From contig NZ_JAUSRO010000001.1 of assembly GCF_030811835.1 (NCBI RefSeq), positions 248,001-312,000 on the forward strand: a stretch of DNA of 64,000 nt, written 5' to 3'. This stretch comes from Variovorax ginsengisoli (GTDB lineage Bacteria > Pseudomonadota > Gammaproteobacteria > Burkholderiales > Burkholderiaceae_C). The notes beneath the pieces are model-generated. The model was not told where the DNA came from and searched no databases. It worked only from the letters and a program-made list of their open reading frames with translations. The position numbers and the translations under genes are program-made. Shown piece after piece: positions 1-8,457 of the stretch. Each line of letters starts with the position of its first letter. Within the stretch, counting starts at the first letter, position 1.

Positions 1-1014
1 CACGTCGCTCTTGAGCATGCGCTCGTAGGCGTCGTTGATGCCTGCCATTGGAATGACCTCGATGTCCGAGACGATGCCGTGCTCGGCGCAGAAGTCGAGC
101 ATTTCCTGCGTTTCCGGGATACCTCCGATCAGCGAGCCAGCCAGGCGGCGGCGCTTCATGATCAGGCCGAACACGTTGGGCGACGGGTGCGGTGTGCCGG
201 GCGCGCCCACCAGCGTCATCGTGCCATCGAGCTTGAGCAGCGCGAGGAAGGCGTCGAGGTTGTGCGGTGCGGCCACGGTGTTGAGGATGAAGTCGAAGCT
301 GTTGGCGTGGGCTGCCATCTCGTCCTCGTTCTTCGAGACCACGACCTCCTTGGCGCCCAGGCGCAGCGCGTCGGCCTTCTTGCCGGCCGAGGTGGTGAAG
401 AGCACCACGTGCGCGCCCATGGCCGCCGCGATCTTTACACCCATGTGACCCAGGCCGCCCAGGCCGACGATGCCGACTTTCATGCCGGGGCCGACCTTCC
501 ACTGGCGCAGCGGCGAGTAGGTGGTGATGCCGGCGCACAGCAGCGGCGCCACGGCGGCGAGATCCTTTTCGTCGTGCGACACGCGGAGCACGAACTTCTC
601 GTGCACCACGATGTGGTCGGAATACCCGCCCAGCGTGTTGGCGCGCGAAACCTGCTCGGGGCTGTCGTAGGTGCCGGTGAAGCCGTTCTCGCAATACTGC
701 TCCAGGCCATCGTTGCAGGGCTGGCAATGCTGGCAGCTGTCGACCATGCAGCCGACGCCCACCACGTCGCCGACCTGGAACTTGGAGACACCGTCACCCA
801 CCGCTGAGACGCGGCCGACGATCTCGTGGCCCGGCACGCACGGGTAGTTGGCGGGCCCCCATTCGCTGCGCGCGGTGTGCAGGTCGGAGTGGCAGACGCC
901 GCAATGCAGGATGTCGATGGCGACATCGCGCGCAGTCGGCGTGCGGCGCTCGAAGCTGAAGGGCGCGAGGGGCGTGGTGGCCGAGGTGGCGGCGTAGGCG
1001 TGGGTGAGCGTCAT
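1..1014 (-). CDS. NAD(P)-dependent zinc alcohol dehydrogenase, YahK/CAD type (3' end cut by window edge)
   Basis: Cytosolic medium-chain zinc alcohol/aldehyde dehydrogenase that probably interconverts aldehydes and alcohols with NADP(H). Reading leftward from the ATG at 1014, 338 residues are visible. The catalytic-zinc region contains HCGVCHSDLH and the PGHE motif. A structural-zinc loop with four cysteines follows (GCMVDSCQHCQPC plus a later Cys). The Rossmann nucleotide motif GLGGLGHMG is present. The frame is still open at base 1. Relatives of the YahK type are about 350 residues, so I infer that only some 10-15 C-terminal residues lie outside. An AGGA sequence precedes the ATG. It follows ureD in the same direction after 108 bases, but no functional link is evident. 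The substrate cannot be told from sequence. Confidence 0.93.
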   Translation of the reverse strand, partial: MTLTHAYAATSATTPLAPFSFERRTPTARDVAIDILHCGVCHSDLHTARSEWGPANYPCVPGHEIVGRVSAVGDGVSKFQVGDVVGVGCMVDSCQHCQPCNDGLEQYCENGFTGTYDSPEQVSRANTLGGYSDHIVVHEKFVLRVSHDEKDLAAVAPLLCAGITTYSPLRQWKVGPGMKVGIVGLGGLGHMGVKIAAAMGAHVVLFTTSAGKKADALRLGAKEVVVSKNEDEMAAHANSFDFILNTVAAPHNLDAFLALLKLDGTMTLVGAPGTPHPSPNVFGLIMKRRRLAGSLIGGIPETQEMLDFCAEHGIVSDIEVIPMAGINDAYERMLKSDV

Positions 1015-1122
1015 GGGGTGTCCTGAAGGGCGTGATGCAAGGGAAAACCCTCAGACCTTAGCGCGATTTCGATGCCCTCACAGCACGTTGCCGCACCCCG
1101 TCACCCCGGTATGCGCGATGTC

Positions 1123-1953
1123 CTACATCGACCAGATGCGCGGCGAACTCGCAGGCAGGTTCCAGCGGGCGGCGCGCCAGGCCTGCCAGACCTGGCGCAG
1201 CAGCTGCATGGCCGGCTCCACCACCGGTGCGAGCACGCGCAGCACGACGATTTCGCCATGCGGGCTGGTCGCGCCCGCGCTGCCAGCCAGCGTGTGCACG
1301 TCGGCCAACCCGCGCGCGATGTCGAGCAGTGCGTCGCGTTGCGCGCGTGGCATCGGCGTGCCTGAAACGAAAAACAGCGACGCGATGCAGCAATGGCCAG
1401 CCAGGCCGATGGGGCTCCGCAGCAACCGGTGGTCGGTCGCGTCGATGCGTCCGCGTTCCAGCCAGACGCCGGGCACCTCGATGTGCTGCAGCAGGCTGCC
1501 GCGTTCGAAGGGTTTGCCGGCGTTCGGCAGGCCCAGCGCCGTCACGTCCCAGCCCATCAGCTCGGCCCCGGGTGCCACGTCGAGCGTGATGCGGTTCTCG
1601 GCACGGCAGCCGCTGTAGCAGATCGCCTCCAGCGGCAGCCATTCGAGCCGTGCGCCGGCGTCGAGCCGGATGCGCGTGCGTTGCAGCGCGAGCTCGCCGT
1701 CGGACCGGTAGAAGCGCGAGGCGCCCGGCGTGGTGACCAGGCCGTGGCTGCCGGCAGTGGCCGTGATGGCGATGTCCAGCGTGTCACCGCCGACCAGGCC
1801 CCCCGGCGGGTGCACCAGCACGTTGTGGCAGATCGCGTCGCCTTCGGGGTAGAGGCTCTGCAGGATGCGCAGCGGGCCGTCGTGGCGAAAGCGAGCGACG
1901 CTGCGCGGATGGTCGTGGGTGTAGTCGAGGTCGAGTCGGGCGTGCCAGGGCAT
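1123..1953 (-). CDS. ureD: Urease accessory protein UreD (orphan)
   Basis: UreD (UreH) is a scaffold that binds apo-urease and, with UreF and UreG, helps deliver nickel to the active site. The 276-residue product has the family's typical length and its hallmark segments: HPPGGLVGGD near residue 48, the GASRFYRS segment, and a C-terminal PRIWSM. All read without interruption from the ATG at 1953 to a TAG. What is odd is the setting. No ureA, B, C, E, F or G gene is next to it. The neighbours in the same direction are a nucleoside deaminase upstream and an alcohol dehydrogenase downstream. Family assignment is firm. Whether it serves a urease encoded elsewhere is inference. Confidence 0.93.
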   Translation of the reverse strand: MPWHARLDLDYTHDHPRSVARFRHDGPLRILQSLYPEGDAICHNVLVHPPGGLVGGDTLDIAITATAGSHGLVTTPGASRFYRSDGELALQRTRIRLDAGARLEWLPLEAICYSGCRAENRITLDVAPGAELMGWDVTALGLPNAGKPFERGSLLQHIEVPGVWLERGRIDATDHRLLRSPIGLAGHCCIASLFFVSGTPMPRAQRDALLDIARGLADVHTLAGSAGATSPHGEIVVLRVLAPVVEPAMQLLRQVWQAWRAARWNLPASSPRIWSM

Positions 1954-1973
1954 GGGTGGAGTTTAAGGAGCCG

Positions 1974-2495
1974 TCAGGCCTTCCAGACACCCTCGTGCGC
2001 CGCGCTCGCCTCGTCGACCAACGCCGGTCCGATGCATTCGATCGGGTGCGGCGAGGCACGGAACACGTCGCGGCACGACAGTTCGGCGTCGCGCTGGTCC
2101 TGGCGTTCGCCGCGGAAGGCACGCAGTCGCTCGGCGTCGATGCCGAAGACCACGCGGCCGATGTTCGACCAGAAGATCGCGCCTGCGCACATCACGCAGG
2201 GCTCGGCCGATGAATACAGCGTGGCGCTGGCAAGGACGTCGCGCGGCACGCGCCTGTCGGCCAGCGCGCGGATGGCGTTGACCTCGGCATGGCCGGTGCA
2301 GTCGCCGGTTTCGGTCGAATTGCAGTAGCCCTCGGCAATGATTTCGTTGTCGGCGGTGACGATGATCGCGCCGAAAGGCCGGTTGCCGCGCCGGCCGGAC
2401 GCATGCGACCAGATGATCGCCTTGCGCAGGTAACGGCCGTCGCGCTCGTCGAGCTCGGTGACGTCGGGAAGGTGTGGGGTTGGGCTGGGGCGCAT
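1974..2495 (-). CDS. Cytidine-deaminase-fold nucleoside/nucleobase deaminase (copy 1)
   Basis: Small zinc hydrolase of the CDA fold, in the guanine deaminase/TadA/Fcy1-like group. It shows the zinc-binding HAEV motif (catalytic Glu) and the PCVMC motif that supplies the two zinc cysteines. About 173 residues are encoded if translation starts at the ATG at 2495. An in-frame ATG at 2564 would add 23 unlikely residues. The start codon lies 20 bases before ureD (1953), so the two may be co-transcribed. It is a paralogue of the deaminase at 17004-17477 (shared PCxMCAG, GRVVxG and IGP segments). Guanine deamination would fit the purine theme of the window, but the substrate is not decided by sequence. 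Confidence 0.85.
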   Translation of the reverse strand: MRPSPTPHLPDVTELDERDGRYLRKAIIWSHASGRRGNRPFGAIIVTADNEIIAEGYCNSTETGDCTGHAEVNAIRALADRRVPRDVLASATLYSSAEPCVMCAGAIFWSNIGRVVFGIDAERLRAFRGERQDQRDAELSCRDVFRASPHPIECIGPALVDEASAAHEGVWKA

Positions 2496-2609
2496 GGGGT
2501 CATTGTGCGTTCGTGGCTGAACGCGCCTTCGGTTGCTCGGGACGGCACACGACGAGCGATGCACGACGCGTGCCAGCCACAGGACGCGGTGTATTTCAGG
2601 GCTGGCGAA

Positions 2610-3143
2610 TCAGGGCCGGCGAACCGCCAGTGTCTGGCGCGACCAGTAGGGGCCGGCCAGACGGTCGAGCCGCACCTCGCCGCCCGTGGAAGGGGCATGC
2701 ACGAAGCGACCCTCGCCCACATAGATGCCGGCATGGGTGGGCCGCCCTGCGCCGAAAAGCACTAGGTCGCCCGTGCGCAGTTCGTCCACGCCGACCGGTT
2801 GGCCGAAGTCGCTCAACTGCGACACGGTGCGCGGCGGCACCAGCCCTGCGCGGGTGCGGTACACATAGCCGATCAGCCCGCTGCAGTCGAAGCCGCCTTC
2901 GGGCGTGTTGCCGCCGTAGCGGTAGGGCGTGCCGACCAGGCCGAGCGCGTGGATCGCGATGTCGCTGGACTGTTCCTGCGTGAGCGTCGGATAGAACACG
3001 GGTCGCGGCGCATGGGCGGTCGAACGTGCGCGCGGCGGTGCGCTGCCGCAGGCGGCCAGCAGCAGGCTGGTGGCACCGCCGCCCAAGGCCAGGAGAAAGT
3101 GCCTGCGCAGGCGGTCGCGGTCGGCGGCGTCGGTGGCTGTCAT
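2610..3143 (-). CDS. NlpC/P60 family lipoprotein, probable peptidoglycan endopeptidase
   Basis: Cell-envelope cysteine peptidase of the NlpC/P60 family (Spr/NlpC-like). From the ATG at 3143 the product is 177 residues. It begins with an arginine-rich stretch, a hydrophobic core and a lipobox ending LLLAAC, so it should be lipidated. The catalytic Cys lies in GGFDCSGLIGYVY, and the His is in PTHAGIYVGEGRFVHAP. An upstream in-frame ATG at 3305 would run into the Rieske promoter region and destroy the signal peptide, so I reject it. It is divergent from the Rieske gene (gap 173 bases). A role in cutting murein peptide cross-links is inferred from family. Confidence 0.88.
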   Translation of the reverse strand: MTATDAADRDRLRRHFLLALGGGATSLLLAACGSAPPRARSTAHAPRPVFYPTLTQEQSSDIAIHALGLVGTPYRYGGNTPEGGFDCSGLIGYVYRTRAGLVPPRTVSQLSDFGQPVGVDELRTGDLVLFGAGRPTHAGIYVGEGRFVHAPSTGGEVRLDRLAGPYWSRQTLAVRRP

Positions 3144-3316
3144 GCCGCGAGCGTAAGCCAAGCGTGCATTTCGTCTCCGATTGCGAGACAATCGGGCTCG
3201 CGATTTGCAAGGCATTTCGCGCAGAGTAGAAGCGTTCAGCCCGGATGGCGTCGGCAGTCGGGTCGGAAATTGCTCTTTGAAGTTCGTTCCCCACACGCAA
3301 CCCAAGGAGTCGATGC

Positions 3317-4393
3317 ATGCTCGTCACCCAACAACCCGTTTTCCGCAAGTTCTGGCACGCCGTCATTCCGCTGACCGCGCTGGCCGACGGCCCCCGGCCC
3401 TTCAAGCTGCTCGGCGAGGACATCGTGCTTTTCCTCGATGCAGACGGCCAGCCCGCCGCGCTGCGTGACCGCTGCTGCCACCGCACCGCCAAGCTGTCGA
3501 AGGGCTGGTGCGTCGACGCCGAAGGCCAGGCCTGCGGGCAGGGCGCCATTCAGTGTGGCTACCACGGCTGGACCTACGACCGCAGCGGCCAGGTGGTGCG
3601 CATCCCGCAGTACGAGGCCGACCGCAAGATTTCTCCCGACTACAAGACTGCGGCCTACCACTGCACCGCGCGCTACGGCTATGCCTGGGTCGCGCTGGAA
3701 GACCCGATTGCCGACATTCCGGAGATCCCGGAATTCACCGACCCGGCCTACCGCACAATCCACCAGTTCTACGAGGAATGGCAGACCAGCCCGATGCGCG
3801 CGCTGGAAAATTCCTTCGACAACTCGCACTTCAGCTTCGTGCACCGCGCCACCTTCGGTGTGGCCGCCAGCCCCAAGCCAAGCAAGTACAACCTGGTGGA
3901 AAACGAGAACGGCTTCTACGCCGAAACGGTGATCGAAGCGGTCAACCCCGAGAAATTCCACGCGATCAGCGGCGTGACGGAGCCCATCACGACGCGCCAC
4001 ATGCGCAACGCCTACTTCCTGCCGTTCTCGCGCCGCCTGGACATCGAGTACCCGTCGGGCATCCGCCACATCATCATCAACTGCTTCACGCCCATCGACG
4101 ACGGCCGCATGCAGCTGTGCCAGTGGCTGTTTCGCAATGACACCGAGGCGCAATGCAAGGCGCAGATGCTGATCGACTTCGACGAGGAGATCACGCGCGA
4201 GGACAAGGACATCCTGGAGTCGACCGACCCCGACGCGCTTGTCGACACGCGCCGCCGTGGCGTGGAATATTCCATGGAGTCCGACAAGCCTGGCATGTTG
4301 ATCCGCAAGCACCTGATGCAGCTGCTCGCGCGCCACGGCGAGCCGGAGGTGTATCGCGGCATGAAGGTCATTGCGCTGGCCCAGGCGGCCTGA
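3317..4393 (+). CDS. Rieske [2Fe-2S] non-heme iron oxygenase
   Basis: Oxygenase component of a Rieske-type ring-hydroxylating or demethylating system, 358 residues. The Rieske cluster ligands are visible as C53-x-H55 (in RCCHRTAKLSKG) and C80-x2-H83 (CGYHGW). The mononuclear iron site is N165-x2-D168-x2-H171-x4-H176. The CCHR in place of the usual CPHR is a small variant. It is the first gene of an operon: a sulfite-oxidase-like molybdoprotein starts 56 bases downstream and a flavin reductase follows. That reductase has no ferredoxin domain, so electron delivery to the Rieske centre is not obvious. The substrate is unknown. Confidence 0.92.
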   Translation: MLVTQQPVFRKFWHAVIPLTALADGPRPFKLLGEDIVLFLDADGQPAALRDRCCHRTAKLSKGWCVDAEGQACGQGAIQCGYHGWTYDRSGQVVRIPQYEADRKISPDYKTAAYHCTARYGYAWVALEDPIADIPEIPEFTDPAYRTIHQFYEEWQTSPMRALENSFDNSHFSFVHRATFGVAASPKPSKYNLVENENGFYAETVIEAVNPEKFHAISGVTEPITTRHMRNAYFLPFSRRLDIEYPSGIRHIIINCFTPIDDGRMQLCQWLFRNDTEAQCKAQMLIDFDEEITREDKDILESTDPDALVDTRRRGVEYSMESDKPGMLIRKHLMQLLARHGEPEVYRGMKVIALAQAA

Positions 4394-4449
4394 CGCGGGC
4401 GCGTGACGCCACAACGCACTACGATGGGCGCTTCCCACCAGGAGCACCC

Positions 4450-5061
4450 ATGGTCACCACCCGCGGATTCACAGGCAGACGGCCGTCTTCGCTCAAGGCT
4501 CCCCGGCTGCCGCCCGGCCAGTTCGAGACCGACGACTTTCCTGTGCTCTCCAAGGGGCCTGCGCCGCGCATCGACCTGGCCGCCTGGCGCTTCACGCTGA
4601 GCCACGGGCCGCGCCCGCTGGCCAGCTGGAGCTGGGCCGAGTTCGACGCGCTGCCGCGCACCACCTGGCAAGGCGACATCCACTGCGTGACGACCTGGTC
4701 GAAGTTCGACACCACCTGGGAGGGCGTGAGCTTCGACGACCTGCTGGCCGCCGCGGGCGTCGAGGCGCCCACGGCCTACCTGCTGGCGCTGTCGCTGGAC
4801 GACTACGACACCAACGTGCAGGTGGCCGATCTCACGGGCGGCCGCGGCATGGTTGCGACCCGCTTCGGTGGCGAGCCGCTCACCGCCGAGCATGGCGGGC
4901 CGGCGCGGCTTCTGGTGCCGCACCTGTACTTCTGGAAGAGCGCCAAGTGGGTCAAGGGCCTGCGCTTCACCGCGCGCGACGAGGCCGGCTTCTGGGAGCT
5001 GCGCGGCTATCACATGCGCGGCGACCCCTGGCGCCAGCAGCGCTACTCGGACGACCCCTGA
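4450..5061 (+). CDS. Sulfite oxidase-like molybdopterin oxidoreductase
   Basis: Single-domain molybdenum-cofactor protein of the sulfite oxidase fold (YuiH/MsrP-like group), about 203 residues from the ATG at 4450. The likely Mo-coordinating cysteine is C79 in GDIHCVTTW. A HLYFWKSAKWVKG segment near residue 160 matches the substrate/cofactor pocket of the family. No signal peptide or heme domain is present, so it should be cytosolic and needs an external electron partner. The downstream flavin reductase overlaps it by one base (TGATG), which argues for translational coupling and a direct electron-transfer pair. An upstream in-frame start at 4153 lies inside the Rieske gene and is rejected. 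The substrate is unknown. Confidence 0.88.
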   Translation: MVTTRGFTGRRPSSLKAPRLPPGQFETDDFPVLSKGPAPRIDLAAWRFTLSHGPRPLASWSWAEFDALPRTTWQGDIHCVTTWSKFDTTWEGVSFDDLLAAAGVEAPTAYLLALSLDDYDTNVQVADLTGGRGMVATRFGGEPLTAEHGGPARLLVPHLYFWKSAKWVKGLRFTARDEAGFWELRGYHMRGDPWRQQRYSDDP

Positions 5062-5795
5062 TGGCCGTCGTGCCATCGCCCTGGCATGAAGCCACCGTGT
5101 TGCGCATCGAACGCGCCACGCCGCGCAGCCTGAGCGTGTTCCTGCGGGCACCGGTGGCGCGGTCCGTCGCGGGCCAGCACCTGGTGGTGCGCCTGAGCGC
5201 GCCTGACGGCTACGAGGCCAGTCGCAGCTATTCGATCGCTTCTGCGCCCGATGCGGCCGACATCGAGCTGCTGGTCGAGCGAATCGACGACGGCGAGGTC
5301 TCGCCCTTCGTGCACGACGTGCTGCGCCCGGGTGACCTGCTCGACGTGCGCGGGCCGCTGGGCGGCCACTTCATCTGGCGACCCGAAGGCAGCGGGCCGT
5401 TGCTGCTGGTCGCCGGCGGCTCGGGCATTGCACCGCTGATGGCGATGGTGCGCGACTGGGCGCGGCATGCGGCCAGCGTCCCGCTGCTGCTGATCGCGTC
5501 GGCGCGACGCTGGGACGACCTGGCCTTCCGCGACGAACTGCTGGCCTTGCAGGCGCGCGAAACGCAGTTCGCCTTCGTCGCCACCACCACGCGGGAAGCG
5601 ACTGCGCGGCCCGGTCACTTCAACCAGCGTCTGGACGGTGCACTGCTGCGCCAGTGCCTGCAGCGCTGGCGCCAGGCGCCCCAGCACGTGTACGTCTGCG
5701 GCGCCAACCGCTTCGTCGAAGCCGTGGCCGGCGGGCTGCTCGACGCGGGCGTGCCCGCGAGTGCCATCCGGACCGAACGCTACGGCGGTGCTTGA
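5061..5795 (+). CDS. FAD/NAD(P)-binding oxidoreductase, ferredoxin-reductase-like
   Basis: Flavin reductase of the FNR superfamily, 244 residues. The FAD-binding motif RSYSIAS is near residue 56 and the NAD(P)-binding glycine motif VAGGSGIAPLMAM near residue 117. A YVCGANRFV segment and a short aromatic-poor C-terminus (RTERYGGA) follow. The C-terminal plant-type ferredoxin domain found in many Rieske oxygenase reductases is absent. The ATG overlaps the stop of the molybdoprotein gene by one base. I infer that it passes electrons between NAD(P)H and the molybdoprotein, and perhaps the Rieske oxygenase. Its 3' end overlaps the convergent VOC gene by 16 bases. Confidence 0.9.
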   Translation: MAVVPSPWHEATVLRIERATPRSLSVFLRAPVARSVAGQHLVVRLSAPDGYEASRSYSIASAPDAADIELLVERIDDGEVSPFVHDVLRPGDLLDVRGPLGGHFIWRPEGSGPLLLVAGGSGIAPLMAMVRDWARHAASVPLLLIASARRWDDLAFRDELLALQARETQFAFVATTTREATARPGHFNQRLDGALLRQCLQRWRQAPQHVYVCGANRFVEAVAGGLLDAGVPASAIRTERYGGA

Positions 5796-6184
5796 TGCGC
5801 GCTGAGCCGGAACACCTGTTGCTCCGGATCGCACAGCACAGCCTGCCACTGGCCGTAGTAGGTGGCGTAGGGTGCCTTGACGATGCGCCCGCCCAGCGCC
5901 GACACCCGTGCCGTCGCGGCGTCGACGGCGGCCGGCGTGTCGAGCATGAAGGTCGCGAAGCCCGTGACGGGCGGCGGCTGCGTGGCCGCGTCCGGCATGC
6001 GGTTGGCCAGGTTCAGCAAGGCGTAGGCCGGCTGCGCGTTGAAGCCGAATTCGACGCCCTCGTGCCGGAGCGCGCGGTAGATGGGCGAGCGGATCGCCTC
6101 GGCCTCGGGCCATCCGAGGAGCGCCCGGTAGAACTGCATCTGCGCTTCGATGTCTTCGCACAGCAGGTTGAACCAGAGCTTCAT
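5780..6184 (-). CDS. VOC-family protein (glyoxalase/bleomycin-resistance fold)
   Basis: Small vicinal-oxygen-chelate fold protein, 134 residues. It starts with the typical beta strand and helix of a VOC module (KLWFNLLCEDIEAQMQFY) and ends with a strand containing DPEQQVFRLSAH. Its ATG overlaps the stop of the 2OG oxygenase by four bases (ATGA), so it belongs to that operon (binding protein, oxygenase, VOC). VOC proteins can be lyases, dioxygenases or binding proteins. No specific reaction can be assigned, but a role in processing the oxygenase product is plausible by context. The last 16 bases overlap the convergent reductase gene. Confidence 0.8.
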   Translation of the reverse strand: MKLWFNLLCEDIEAQMQFYRALLGWPEAEAIRSPIYRALRHEGVEFGFNAQPAYALLNLANRMPDAATQPPPVTGFATFMLDTPAAVDAATARVSALGGRIVKAPYATYYGQWQAVLCDPEQQVFRLSAHQAPP

Positions 6185-7200
6185 GCGGCGGCCGCTGCGG
6201 CTTTCAGCCCATAGGTCTTGCGGTACATCTCGCTCAGGTGTTCGCCTGCCGTGCAGGCCGCATGGCGCGGGGTTTCCCCGGCGGGCACGGTGCCGGGCAC
6301 GGGCTCGATGCGCGCGAGATAGTCAGGCTCGTAGAAGAAGGGGATCGAGTAGCGCGGCGCGCCGCCCGAATGCAGATTGCGCACGCGGTGCGGGTTGGAG
6401 TGGTACAGGCCATTGGTCCAGCGTGGAATCATGTCGCCCAGGTTCACGACGAAACAGCCGGGCACCGGCGTGGCCGCGACCCAGGAACCATCGGGCATGC
6501 AGACCTCCAGTCCGCCGTGCGCGTCCTGTGCAAGGATGGTGAGCGCACCCCAGTCGGTGTGCGCGCCGGCACCGAACGTGCGCTCGTCCGCGCCTGTGGG
6601 ATGGGCCGGGTAGCGCACCATGCGCAGCGTCACCATCGGGCTCTCGGCCGTGTGGTCGAAGTAGTGTTCCGACAGGCCCAGCGACAGCGCCATCAACTGC
6701 ATGAGCCGCTGCGACAGCGCCAGCATCGTGCGGATGTAGCGCTCGCACTGCGCGGGTGCCGCGGGCAGTTCGGCCGGCCACTGGTTGTGGCCGTAGGTCT
6801 GGTAACCGGCCTGCACATACGGGTGGTCCGGCGGGTACGCCATGCCGCAGTAGAAGCTTTCCTTCAGGTCGGGGCGTGCCGCCGCGTCGAGCGTCTGCTC
6901 ACCGAGGTTTTCAAAGCCGCGCATCGTCGGAGAATGCCGCATCGACAACGCCTCGCGCGTGGCGGCAGGCAGGTCCAGCAGCGTGCGGGCGAGGGCGAAC
7001 TGCCGTGCCACGAGCTCGGCGTCGACGGCATGGTTGCGCACGTAGAAGAAGCCCGATGACATCGCCGCGGCGCGCAGCTGCCGAGCGACCTCGGCGCTGC
7101 GTGGACCGTTCGGCACAAGCGCGCCTTCGAGGTCGAGCACCGGGATGGGTAGGGCGGTGGCGTCTGCGGCGGCCGGGGCCGCGGGCCTGGAAGGCGACAT
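6181..7200 (-). CDS. 2-oxoglutarate/Fe(II)-dependent oxygenase, isopenicillin-N-synthase-like
   Basis: Cytosolic non-heme iron oxygenase with an N-terminal DIOX_N-like region and a C-terminal double-stranded beta helix, 339 residues. The iron triad can be read as H-x-D in AGAHTDWGAL and a later His in NPHRVRN. The RYSIPFF segment supplies the Arg/Ser pair that binds 2-oxoglutarate. It sits 16 bases after a THI5-like binding protein gene and overlaps the VOC gene by four bases. The set suggests that an imported small molecule, perhaps a heterocycle or sulfonate/amine, is hydroxylated on entry. The substrate is not known. Confidence 0.88.
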   Translation of the reverse strand: MSPSRPAAPAAADATALPIPVLDLEGALVPNGPRSAEVARQLRAAAMSSGFFYVRNHAVDAELVARQFALARTLLDLPAATREALSMRHSPTMRGFENLGEQTLDAAARPDLKESFYCGMAYPPDHPYVQAGYQTYGHNQWPAELPAAPAQCERYIRTMLALSQRLMQLMALSLGLSEHYFDHTAESPMVTLRMVRYPAHPTGADERTFGAGAHTDWGALTILAQDAHGGLEVCMPDGSWVAATPVPGCFVVNLGDMIPRWTNGLYHSNPHRVRNLHSGGAPRYSIPFFYEPDYLARIEPVPGTVPAGETPRHAACTAGEHLSEMYRKTYGLKAAAAAA

Positions 7201-7216
7201 GGCGCTGACCTCGGCC

Positions 7217-8245
7217 TCAGGCCTTGAGCTTGCGGTCTGCGGCCGTGGGCAGGAAGCGGTCGGTCCAGATGTCGGCCACCGCGGGGCTGCTCTTCAGGCC
7301 AAAGGCGCCGACGGTCTCGTCGATGGTGGCCTGCAGGCGCGCGGGCGTGGCGGCGCCCCAGCCGTTGGCGCGTGTCTCGGGCGTGTGCATGGCGCCGTCG
7401 ACCACCAGCTTCAACCGTTCGAATTCGATCTCTTCGCTGGCAAGCGGCTCGCGCGCCTTCACCGCGGCGGCGCCGGCCTTCACGTCGGCCATGGCTTCGA
7501 TCCAGCCGCGCGTCGTGGCCTTCACGAAGGCCTTCATCGCCTCGGGTTGCTCCTGCATGCTCTTGCCGCTGGCCACCAGGCCGTTGCCGTACGACTTCAT
7601 GCCGAGGTCGGAGAAACGGAACACGGTGATCTGCTCGGGTCCCATGCCGCGCGACTTGAGGTTGAGCAGGCCGGTGAAAAAGAAGTAGGCCGCGGCGTCG
7701 AAGTCGCCCTTGACGAAGCGCGTGTCGCCGATGTCGGGCGCGACGTTCTCCCACTTCACGCTTGCCGGGTCGAAGCCCTGGGCCTTGGCAAAGGCCGGGA
7801 AGAGCTTGCGCGAGGCGTTGAACGGCTGGCCCAGGATCGACTTGCCGGCCAGGTCCGCCGGGGCCTTGATGGGACCGTTCTTGCGCACCAGGATCGCGTT
7901 CGGATTCAGGTCGTACTGGATGGCCACCGCGCGCAGGCCAGCCGCAGGATTGTTGACGTTGAACTCGACCATGGTCGCGAGGTCGGCCGAGGCGCAGTCG
8001 TAGGCGCCGCTGCCCACCAGGCTGATCGCCGCTGCCGAGCCATTGCCCGTGTCGATGGCGACGTCGAGCCCGGCGTCCCTGTAGTAGCCGCGTTGCTGCG
8101 CGAGCAGGAAGCCGGCGGCGGTGGCCTCGACCTTCCAGCCAAGATTGAACTTGAATTTCTGGAGCGAGCCCTGGGCCCGAACGAAAGGGGTGGCGGCGGC
8201 GAGGGCGCTGGCGCCGGCGGCGCGCAGCAGGGAACGACGTTGCAT
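7217..8245 (-). CDS. ABC transporter substrate-binding protein, NMT1/THI5-like (orphan copy)
   Basis: Periplasmic binding protein of the SsuA/TauA/NMT1-THI5 class, 342 residues. It begins with an RR-containing signal peptide (MQRRSLLRAAGASALAAAT) and likely cleavage after VRA. It is clearly paralogous to the binding protein at 19192-20217. Shared blocks include GLDVAID, GNGS, SGAYD, PADL, GK and the LLNL and YGN segments. No ATPase or permease gene is beside it. Downstream it is linked to a 2OG oxygenase and a VOC protein. It could deliver its ligand to the transporter at 17556-19192 or to one outside the window. The ligand class (pyrimidine-like, sulfonate, other) is open. Confidence 0.88.
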   Translation of the reverse strand: MQRRSLLRAAGASALAAATPFVRAQGSLQKFKFNLGWKVEATAAGFLLAQQRGYYRDAGLDVAIDTGNGSAAAISLVGSGAYDCASADLATMVEFNVNNPAAGLRAVAIQYDLNPNAILVRKNGPIKAPADLAGKSILGQPFNASRKLFPAFAKAQGFDPASVKWENVAPDIGDTRFVKGDFDAAAYFFFTGLLNLKSRGMGPEQITVFRFSDLGMKSYGNGLVASGKSMQEQPEAMKAFVKATTRGWIEAMADVKAGAAAVKAREPLASEEIEFERLKLVVDGAMHTPETRANGWGAATPARLQATIDETVGAFGLKSSPAVADIWTDRFLPTAADRKLKA

Positions 8246-8457
8246 GAATGACTCCGTAGAACGAGGGCGGCAAGAACAACCTGGACGCAGCGCGAACGCT
8301 GCATCAGGAGCAATTTCCGGCCGTCGACTGCAGGCCGTGCACCAGCCCCGGGCACGTCGCGCTGCGAAACGGTGAACGCTTCTACTCCGTTGCCAGAGCT
8401 GCAGCTTTCATGCCAATGGCCATGCCAACCCCGCGCCGTCGGAGGGGGCCGCGGTCC

